Part shown: one piece after another, positions 10,401-16,588 of the stretch
Layout: each line of letters starts with the position of its first letter
Position numbering within the stretch: the first letter of the stretch is position 1
From: Firm-04 sp964479595
GTDB lineage: Bacteria; Bacillota; Clostridia; Oscillospirales; Ruminococcaceae
Reading direction: 5' to 3'
NCBI GenBank assembly: GCA_964479595.1
Contig: CAYZMU010000006.1
Location: 1 to 54,152 of the forward strand
DNA length: 54,152 bases
Notes under the pieces: generated by a model
The model's database searches: none
What the model saw: only the letters and a program-made list of their open reading frames with translations
What the model was told of the DNA's origin: nothing
Made by a program: the position numbers and the translations under genes

Positions 10401-10542
10401 AGACGCCTCTGTCGAGATATTCCGCCGTATACGCGCCGTCCGCGGCTGCAACACCCCCCGGCAGGCTCAGAACCGGACACGCGGCGGCAAGCAGCGCAAA
10501 CGCGGCCGCGCAGACTCTGGTTTGACTCTTTTTCTTTTTCAT
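7469..10542 (-). CDS. Secreted rhamnogalacturonan lyase (PL11) with ricin-type, dockerin and C-terminal CBM-like domains; interrupted by assembly gap
   Basis: Removing the 100 N and one copy of the flanking 55-bp overlap gives a single frame of 972 residues. It starts at an ATG at 10542, preceded by GAGGGGG. A signal peptide (about 1-33) leads into a PL11-type lyase that cleaves rhamnogalacturonan I; the YLDRGVCAVNTG start of the domain lies near 43 and the VDGDGVYEIFLKWDPSN stretch near 135. A beta-trefoil lectin-like domain (about 629-755) ends in a QIW motif. A type I dockerin-like pair follows, with calcium loops at DCDENGTLSAKD (about 768) and DLNADTQKSAAD (about 806); the second loop lacks the usual Gly. 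The last 135 residues look like a CBM6/35-type beta-sandwich. It is extracellular and possibly cellulosome-associated. The gene starts 55 bp after valS. Confidence 0.87.
7585..7794. other. Assembly gap 1: 100 N flanked by an identical 55-bp overlap
   Basis: The run of N covers 7640-7739. Bases 7585-7639 and 7740-7794 are identical over 55 bp. A direct duplication exactly abutting both sides of a fixed-size N run is the mark of two contigs whose ends overlap but were scaffolded rather than merged. Collapsing 155 bp restores the lyase reading frame through to its stop at 7469. Confidence 0.93.
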
Positions 10543-10596
10543 GATAATCCCCCTCAGGTTTTCGGTGTAAAACGGGACGGGAAGCCCCAAAATACG

Positions 10597-13215
10597 TCAC
10601 GCTTCCCAGGACTGGATGGATTCGAGCACTTTCTGCAGTTTCTGTCTGGCGTTCGCGAGCTTTTCGCGCTCCGCGTCGACAATCTGGCGCGGCGCCTTTT
10701 CCACAAAGCCCTTGTTCTCGAGTTTTCTGCGGATCCCCTCGACCTCGCGTTCGCAGCGCTCCCGCTCCTTGGCGAGGCGGGCGAGTTCCTTCTCGCGGTC
10801 GACCAGCTGCTCCATCGGGATAAAAATCCGCGCGCTGTCCGTCACGACCGTCAGAGCGTTTGAGAACTTGAAATCAGAGCCGAAAACCAGCTCCGAGGCG
10901 GAGACCATGTTCTCAAAGAGCGGCCGCGCGGAGGAGAACAGATCGACTTCCAGCGTCTCAAAATAGAGCTTCGTGCGCACGGAGGCGGGGACGTTCAATT
11001 CCATGCGGCTCATGCGCACCGCCTTGATGGCGGCAATGACTTTCTCAAAATCGTCCGCCCGCGCGGAAAAGTCAAGCGATTTATCATATTCGGGGTATTT
11101 CTCCAGAATGACCATGCTCTCGCCGTCGGTCAGCACCTGCCAGATTTCCTCCGTGATGAACGGCATGAACGGGTGCAGCAGTTTCAGAATCCCGCGCAGC
11201 ACGAACACCAGCACATCCAGCGCGCTCTCTCTGGGCTCGCCCTGCGCTTTCAGGCGGGTCTTGGCGATTTCGATATACCAGTCGCAGTAGACATCCCAGA
11301 TGAAATCGTAAAGCTTCGTCGACGCGACACCGATTTCGTAGTTTGTCAGATTTTCGTTGACGTCGCGCGCCAGATCATTAAACCGCGAAATCACCCACAG
11401 GTCTTCCATCCGCGGATTTTTCGGCAGACCCCGGAAACGGTAGCCGTCGGGAAGATTCATCATCACGAATCGCGAGGCGTTCCAGAGCTTGTTCGCGAAG
11501 TTTCTCGCCGCTCGGACTTTCTCGTCCGTAAAGCGCATATCGTTGCCGGGGGAATTGCCCGTCGCGAGCATGAAACGCAGCGCGTCCGCGCCGTATTCGT
11601 CAATCACTTCCAGCGGGTCGATGCCGTTTCCGAGCGATTTGGACATCTTCCGCCCCTGCGCGTCGCGCACAAGCCCGTGAATCAGCACATGGTGAAACGG
11701 CGGCTCATCGGTATGCGCCATCGCCGCGACAATCATTCTGGAGACCCAGAACGTGATGATGTCATAGCCCGTGACGAGCGTGTCGGTCGGGTAGAAATAG
11801 CGCATATCGTCGGTGTCCTGAGGCCAGCCGAGCGTGGAAAACGGCCACAAGGCGGAACTAAACCACGTGTCGAGGGTGTCAGGGTCCTGACGCATAGGCT
11901 TGCCGCACTTGGGACAGACCGCGCTGCTTTCCCGCGTGACGGTAATTTCGCCGCAGTCGTCGCAGTAGAACGCGGGGATTCTGTGCCCCCACCAGAGCTG
12001 GCGGGAGATGCACCAGTCGCGGATATCCTCCATCCAGTTGAAATAGAGCTTCTCAAAGCGCTCCGGCACGAACTTCACCGCCCCGGAACGCACCGCCTCA
12101 ATCGCGGGTTTCGCGAGTTGCTCCATCTTCACGAACCACTGCAGGGAAACTCTCGGCTCGACCGTCGTCCCGCAGCGGTAGCAGGTCCCGACATTGTGCG
12201 TGTGCTCCTCGGTCTTGATGAGAAAGCCGCCTTCCTGCAGATCTCTGACAATCGCCTCTCTCGCCTCGTAGCGGTCCATGCCGGCGTATTTGGGGTAGTC
12301 GTCCGTAATCTTGGCGTCGTCGGTCATGATATTGAGCACGGGGAGGTTGTGGCGCTGCCCGACAAGGAAGTCGTTGGGGTCGTGCGCGGGGGTAATCTTC
12401 ACAACACCCGTTCCGAAATCCATGTCCACATAGCTGTCCGCGATGACGGGAATCTCCCGCCCCACCAGCGGCAGAATCACGGTCTTTCCCACCGCCAAAC
12501 GGTAGCGGTCGTCCTTGGGGTTTACCGCGACGGCGGTATCGCCCAGAAGCGTTTCGGGTCTTGTCGTCGCCAGCCGCAGATACCCCGAGCCGTCGCTGAA
12601 CGGATAGCGCAGATGCCAGAAATGCCCCTGCTGCTCCTCATACTCAACCTCGGCGTTGGAGATGGAGGTAAGGCATTTCGGGCACCAGTTGATGATGCGC
12701 TCCCCGCGGTAGATAAGCCCGTCCTCGTAGTACTTGCAGAAGACCTCCTTGACCGCCTCGGTGCAGCCCTCGTCCATCGTGAAGCGCTCGCGCTCCCAGT
12801 CGCAGGAGCAGCCCAGTTTCATCAGCTGCTTGTCAATCGTGCCCGCGTAGCGCTCCTTCCACGCCCACGCGCGCTCCATAAACGCCTCTCTGCCGATGTC
12901 CTCTTTGGTAAGCCCCTCCGCGCGCATCTCTTCCACGATTTTGCACTCCGTGGCAATCGCGGCGTGGTCTGTCCCGGGCAGCCAGAGCGTGCTGTAGCCC
13001 TGCATGCGCTTCCAGCGGATGAGGATGTCCTGCAGCGTTTCGTCCAGCGCGTGCCCCATGTGCAGCTGCCCCGTGACATTGGGCGGCGGAATCACAATCG
13101 TATACGGGATTTTCGTGGCGTCTGTCTCGGCGTGGAAGCAGCGGTGGCGCATCCATTTGGCGTACACGCGCTCCTCGAAATCCGAGGGGTTGTAGTTCTT
13201 GGCGAGCTCCTTCAA
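10597..13215 (-). CDS. valS: Valyl-tRNA synthetase
   Basis: A complete 872-residue class Ia synthetase that charges tRNA-Val and edits misactivated threonine. The HIGH motif is HMGH at 52-55, after PPPNVTG. The zinc-ribbon-like Cys pairs lie in the catalytic region (CPKC and CDDC), and KMSKS is near residue 520. The C-terminus is the tRNA-binding coiled-coil arm, rich in Glu/Arg and ending in ESIQSWEA. Upstream lies a T-box leader with a valine-matching specifier, so expression should rise when tRNA-Val is uncharged. No clear terminator separates it from the downstream lyase gene. Confidence 0.97.
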   Translation of the reverse strand: MKELAKNYNPSDFEERVYAKWMRHRCFHAETDATKIPYTIVIPPPNVTGQLHMGHALDETLQDILIRWKRMQGYSTLWLPGTDHAAIATECKIVEEMRAEGLTKEDIGREAFMERAWAWKERYAGTIDKQLMKLGCSCDWERERFTMDEGCTEAVKEVFCKYYEDGLIYRGERIINWCPKCLTSISNAEVEYEEQQGHFWHLRYPFSDGSGYLRLATTRPETLLGDTAVAVNPKDDRYRLAVGKTVILPLVGREIPVIADSYVDMDFGTGVVKITPAHDPNDFLVGQRHNLPVLNIMTDDAKITDDYPKYAGMDRYEAREAIVRDLQEGGFLIKTEEHTHNVGTCYRCGTTVEPRVSLQWFVKMEQLAKPAIEAVRSGAVKFVPERFEKLYFNWMEDIRDWCISRQLWWGHRIPAFYCDDCGEITVTRESSAVCPKCGKPMRQDPDTLDTWFSSALWPFSTLGWPQDTDDMRYFYPTDTLVTGYDIITFWVSRMIVAAMAHTDEPPFHHVLIHGLVRDAQGRKMSKSLGNGIDPLEVIDEYGADALRFMLATGNSPGNDMRFTDEKVRAARNFANKLWNASRFVMMNLPDGYRFRGLPKNPRMEDLWVISRFNDLARDVNENLTNYEIGVASTKLYDFIWDVYCDWYIEIAKTRLKAQGEPRESALDVLVFVLRGILKLLHPFMPFITEEIWQVLTDGESMVILEKYPEYDKSLDFSARADDFEKVIAAIKAVRMSRMELNVPASVRTKLYFETLEVDLFSSARPLFENMVSASELVFGSDFKFSNALTVVTDSARIFIPMEQLVDREKELARLAKERERCEREVEGIRRKLENKGFVEKAPRQIVDAEREKLANARQKLQKVLESIQSWEA

Positions 13216-13234
13216 AAAATCATCTCCTTTTGTA

Positions 13235-13510
13235 TAAAAAGCCCCGAACGCGTCTTTCCCGTGAAAGAAAACGTTCAGGACGAAAAATCAGATCTTGACT
13301 TCCGCGGTACCACCTGAATTCGGCAGCGAAACTGCCGCGCTTTACGGCCCGTTCGGGGCGGCCCGCCCCCGCGCGGACGTTTTCGGAAAAGAAACCGCCC
13401 GCGTCTCGCTCAGGGCGCGACTTCAATGCCCCCGGCGCGGGCTCTTTCAGCGTGAAAGCCCTCTCTGTCAAGCGCCGTCTAAACATTTACTCCTCGCCCG
13501 TCCTCGCGTG
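13235..13510 (-). promoter_or_regulatory. T-box leader of valS (valine specifier GUC)
   Basis: Read on the minus strand, the leader contains the T-box core AGGTGGTACCGCGG at 13302-13315. This is followed by an intrinsic terminator (stem about 13242-13279, then TTTTTAT). Stem I marks are visible upstream: AGGAGTAA, then CAGAGAGGGC and GCTGAAAGAGCC. The segment TGAAGTCGCGCCCTGAGC fits the usual specifier-loop pattern and places GTC (Val) at 13419-13421. The TGGT of the bulge would pair with an ACCA tRNA end, as in tRNA-Val. Charged tRNA should give termination and uncharged tRNA read-through into valS. The stem I fold was judged by eye. Confidence 0.92.
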
Positions 13511-13511
13511 C

Positions 13512-13534
13512 AAAAACGCCGTGCCGGACACGGC
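13512..13534 (-). terminator. Promoter-proximal hairpin with T-run at start of valS leader
   Basis: Just downstream of the expected transcription start the leader reads GCCGTG-TCCGG-CACGGC followed by GTTTTT. It looks like a small intrinsic terminator or a 5'-protecting hairpin. The 6-bp stem is short, so its termination efficiency is uncertain. Confidence 0.35.
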
Positions 13535-13542
13535 TTTCCCCT

Positions 13543-13572
13543 ATTATATCACCTTTTCCCCCTCCGCGTCAA
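13543..13572 (-). promoter_or_regulatory. Sigma-A promoter of valS
   Basis: On the minus strand, TTGACG (13567-13572), an 18-bp spacer and TATAAT (13543-13548). It sits just upstream of the T-box leader and is divergent from the hprK promoter. Confidence 0.85.
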
Positions 13573-13655
13573 GCCCTTTGGCGAAATTTTTGCCTTTCCC
13601 TCGCAAAATCCGCCCTTTGCAAAGTCGCGGGGCTTGGGATTTTTGTGTTTTGCGC

Positions 13656-13684
13656 TTGCAATTTCGGCGGTTTTGTGGTATGAT
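13656..13684 (+). promoter_or_regulatory. Sigma-A promoter of hprK operon
   Basis: TTGCAA (13656-13661), 17-bp spacer, TATGAT (13679-13684), with an extended TGTGG before the -10. The start codon is 32 bp further on. The -35 context TTGCAATTTCGG is repeated at the transketolase promoter (48407). Confidence 0.8.
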
Positions 13685-13715
13685 AAAAGGAAAGACCCGA
13701 AAGGAGGAGCGCTTG

Positions 13716-14681
13716 ATGCCCGAACAGCAATTCACCGTCACGCTCAAGCAGATTATCGACGAGTTTCACATGGAGGTGCTCTACACCCCGCAGGACCCTT
13801 CCGAGATTCTCATCGCCGAAAACGACATCACCCGCCCGGGGCTGCAGCTCATGGGATTTTATGAGTATTTTAACCCCGAGCGTATCCAGATTATCGGCAA
13901 GATGGAGTTTGCCTATCTCTCCACCATTGACGAGCCCGAGCGCGTCGAGCATTTAACCGCGCTCTTTGCCCAGCACATCAAATGCCTCTGTTTAAGCCGC
14001 GGGCTGCCGTGCTTTTCGGAAATGCTCACCCTCGCGAAGGAATACGGCGTCCCCGTGCTTCGGACCGCGGAATCCACCTCCCACTTCACCTCCAACCTGC
14101 TCTCTTTCTTAAATCTCCACCTCGCGCCGAGAGTCACGCGCCACGGCGTGCTGATTGAGGTCTACGGCGAGGGCATCTTCATCATCGGCGAGAGCGGGGT
14201 CGGCAAGAGCGAATGCGCCATCGAGCTTGTAAAGCGCGGCCACCGCCTTGTCGCGGACGACGCCGTGGAAATCCGCAAAGTTTCCAACACCAACCTTATC
14301 GGCACTTCCCCCGAAAACATCCGCCACTTTCTGGAACTGCGCGGCATCGGCATCATCAACGTGCGCAGGCTCTTCGGTATGGGCGCCGTCAAGCTGCAGC
14401 AGGAGATCGACCTCATCATCGAGCTGGAGCCTTGGGACGCGGACAAGGTCTACGAGCGCATGGGCATGGACGAGCAGTACGCCAACATTTTAGGCGTGAA
14501 AGTCCCCTCCATGACGATTCCCGTAAAGCCCGGGCGCAACACCGCCGTCATTATGGAAGTCGCCGCCATGAACTCGCGCCAGAAGAAAATGGGCTACAAC
14601 GCCACGGCGGAGCTGCTGCAGCGTCTGGGGCTCGAGGAGATGCCCGGACAGGAGATTGTCAAGGATTTCGATAGCTTTTGA
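13716..14681 (+). CDS. hprK: HPr kinase/phosphorylase
   Basis: A 321-residue bifunctional enzyme that phosphorylates and dephosphorylates Ser46 of HPr, linking glycolytic flux to carbon catabolite control through CcpA. The N-terminal HPrK_N domain runs to about residue 130. The Walker A loop GESGVGKS lies at 158-165 in the C-terminal kinase domain, followed by the family-typical ELRGIGIINVRRLFG stretch. A longer open frame exists upstream, but AAGGAGG at 13701-13707 fixes the ATG at 13716, in line with the normal family length. It leads an operon with a PHP phosphoesterase and murB; ptsH is not in the window. Confidence 0.97.
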   Translation: MPEQQFTVTLKQIIDEFHMEVLYTPQDPSEILIAENDITRPGLQLMGFYEYFNPERIQIIGKMEFAYLSTIDEPERVEHLTALFAQHIKCLCLSRGLPCFSEMLTLAKEYGVPVLRTAESTSHFTSNLLSFLNLHLAPRVTRHGVLIEVYGEGIFIIGESGVGKSECAIELVKRGHRLVADDAVEIRKVSNTNLIGTSPENIRHFLELRGIGIINVRRLFGMGAVKLQQEIDLIIELEPWDADKVYERMGMDEQYANILGVKVPSMTIPVKPGRNTAVIMEVAAMNSRQKKMGYNATAELLQRLGLEEMPGQEIVKDFDSF

Positions 14682-14692
14682 GGAGGAACGAC

Positions 14693-15445
14693 ATGCAAAT
14701 ACTCGCGGACCTGCACACGCACACCGCAGCCTCCACGCACGCCTACTCCACGGTCTCAGAACTGGCGGAATCGGCGCGCGCGCGCGGGGTGAAACTCCTC
14801 GCCGTCACCGACCACGGTCCCGCCGCGCCCGACTCGCCGCATATCTACCACTTCCGCAACTATAAAGTCCTGCCGCGCGTGCTGCGGGGCGTGACGCTGC
14901 TTACGGGAGTCGAGGCGAATATTCTGGGCCCCGACGGGAATATTGACATGGAGGAGCCCGAGCTTTCCCACTGCGAGTGGGTCGTCGCCTCCTATCATTT
15001 AGGCGTTGTAAGCTTTGAGCGGACTGTGCGCGCCGTCACAAACGGCTATCTCAAGCTTTGTGAGAATCCCTTTGTTGACGTGATAGGCCACCCCATTACA
15101 AACGATTTCCCGGTGGATTTCCGCGCGCTGGCGGACGCCTGCGCAAAGACGGGGAAGTTTCTTGAGATAAACGAAAGCTCGCTGCGCTATAAACCCGGCG
15201 CCTGGGAAAACGCGCTCGAGATGTTAAAATGCTGCAAGGATTCCAAAACCTCCGTCACGGTCTCCACGGACGCGCATTTCTGTGAACAAGTGGGGCGCAC
15301 GCCATTGGCGGAGCGGCTCCTCGCCGAGGCGGCGTTCCCGAAAGACCTGATTGTAAGCCTTGACCCGGACAGAGTCCTCGAGACCGCCGCGAAACGCCAC
15401 CGTCTGGATTTCAAAGCCGCGGGAAACGAGGAGGACGGCTTATGA
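14693..15445 (+). CDS. PHP-domain phosphoesterase (YcdX-like)
   Basis: A 250-residue PHP-family metal-dependent phosphatase. Metal ligand motifs are visible: HTH at 8-10 with a further His at 16, VTDHGP near 40, GVEAN near 70, a His in VIGHP, and STDAHF near 187. The YcdX-like branch hydrolyses phosphate esters with a trinuclear metal site; the physiological substrate is unknown. AGGAGG overlaps the hprK stop and sets the ATG at 14693. Its last bases overlap the murB start (ATGA), so the pair is translationally coupled. A histidinol-phosphatase role is less likely because no his genes are nearby. Confidence 0.9.
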   Translation: MQILADLHTHTAASTHAYSTVSELAESARARGVKLLAVTDHGPAAPDSPHIYHFRNYKVLPRVLRGVTLLTGVEANILGPDGNIDMEEPELSHCEWVVASYHLGVVSFERTVRAVTNGYLKLCENPFVDVIGHPITNDFPVDFRALADACAKTGKFLEINESSLRYKPGAWENALEMLKCCKDSKTSVTVSTDAHFCEQVGRTPLAERLLAEAAFPKDLIVSLDPDRVLETAAKRHRLDFKAAGNEEDGL

Positions 15446-16374
15446 CGCCGCGGCTGCGCGAGGAACTCGCCGCGCTTTGTGACGAGGTCGAGGCGGAGGT
15501 GCTCTTTGACGAGCCGATGTCCGCCCACACGACTATCAAAATCGGCGGGGCGTGCGAGGCGCTTATCAATCTGCCCAATATCGCCGCGTGCAAGGCGTGC
15601 AGGAAATTTCTGGTGAAAAACGGCATTCCCTCCCGGCTGATAGGGCGGGGCAGCAATCTTCTTGTGCCCGACGAGGGCTTTGAGGGCGTGGCGCTGACGC
15701 TCGGCGGAATGCTCGCCGCCGACATCCGCGCGGAGGACAGCGGACTGATTCGCTGCGGGGCCGGCGTGCCCCTCAACAAGCTCTGTCTGGCGGCGCGCGA
15801 ACACGCGCTGAGCGGGCTGGAATTCGCCTTCGGCATTCCCGGCTCGGTCGGCGGCGCCGTCTACATGAACGCGGGGGCGTACGGCGGGGAAATCTCGCAG
15901 GTGCTGGTCTCCGCCACGGTGCTGGACGAGGAAGGCAAAACCATGGTGCTCTCGGGCGACGAGCTGGCGTTTTCGTACCGCCACAGCCTCCTCATGGAGC
16001 GCCCGCTCTGGATTCTGGGGGCGCGCTTTGCGCTGAAACCGGGAAACCGCGACGAAATCCGGGAGACCATGCGCGCGCTGCTGCAGAAACGCAGCGACAA
16101 GCAGCCGCTGGAATACCCCAGCGCCGGCAGCACTTTTAAGCGCCCTCAGGGCGGCTACGCGTCCGCGCTCATCGACAGCTGCGGGCTGCGGGGGCTGCGT
16201 GTCGGGGACGCGCAGGTGAGCGAGAAACACGCGGGTTTCGTCATCAATCTCGGGCACGCGACTTTCGCGGACGTCATGACGCTCTGCGAAAAGATACAGC
16301 GCGAGGTTTTTGAGCAGACGGGATTCCGGCTGGAGCTGGAGCCCGAGATTCTCCGCGCGGAAAGGCAGGTTTAG
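15442..16374 (+). CDS. murB: UDP-N-acetylenolpyruvoylglucosamine reductase
   Basis: A 310-residue FAD enzyme that reduces UDP-GlcNAc-enolpyruvate to UDP-MurNAc, the second committed step of peptidoglycan precursor synthesis. FAD-binding motifs are IGRGSNLL (67-74) and GIPGSVGGAVYMNAGAYGGE (about 132-151). The catalytic Ser is in SAGSTFKRP near 230, and the conserved C-terminal Glu is in ELEPEI. This matches the shorter type IIa MurB of Gram-positives. ATGA overlap with the PHP gene implies coupled translation. In Clostridia, murB next to hprK is a familiar order. Confidence 0.97.
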   Translation: MTPRLREELAALCDEVEAEVLFDEPMSAHTTIKIGGACEALINLPNIAACKACRKFLVKNGIPSRLIGRGSNLLVPDEGFEGVALTLGGMLAADIRAEDSGLIRCGAGVPLNKLCLAAREHALSGLEFAFGIPGSVGGAVYMNAGAYGGEISQVLVSATVLDEEGKTMVLSGDELAFSYRHSLLMERPLWILGARFALKPGNRDEIRETMRALLQKRSDKQPLEYPSAGSTFKRPQGGYASALIDSCGLRGLRVGDAQVSEKHAGFVINLGHATFADVMTLCEKIQREVFEQTGFRLELEPEILRAERQV

Positions 16375-16377
16375 GAA

Positions 16378-16569
16378 ATGGAACTTCCCGGCGACCCTTA
16401 TATTCTGTTCAGCTATCTCAACACGAAACTGCGCGACAGCGGGGAAACCTTCAGCGAATTTTGTCTGGAGAACGCGCTGGACGCGCGGGAAATCACACAA
16501 AAACTCCGCGCGGCGGGGGCTTTTTACGACGAGGCGCAAAATCAGTTCCGCCTGACCCCGCGAACATAG
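16378..16569 (+). CDS. DUF4250 family small protein
   Basis: A 63-residue protein matching DUF4250: an LPGDPYILFSYLNTKLRD opening, a helix-turn region, and an ending with the family hallmark NQFRL. The function is unknown. It begins 3 bases after the murB stop and is probably translated from the same mRNA. It is short, but its amino-acid pattern matches the family over its whole length, so it is unlikely to be a chance frame. Confidence 0.85.
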   Translation: MELPGDPYILFSYLNTKLRDSGETFSEFCLENALDAREITQKLRAAGAFYDEAQNQFRLTPRT

Positions 16570-16588
16570 GAAAGGAAACGATACGGAT

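Noticed and set aside
4326..10542. Lyase and amylase as a polysaccharide utilisation locus
   Set aside because: No transporter, regulator or further pectin enzymes are present, and a tRNA-synthetase gene lies between the two.
7573..10590. A 1005-residue frame running through the N of gap 1
   Set aside because: After the N it is out of frame with the true C-terminus (Arg-rich nonsense). The collapsed frame ending at 7469 is the real one, and the first 16 codons lie upstream of the signal peptide start.
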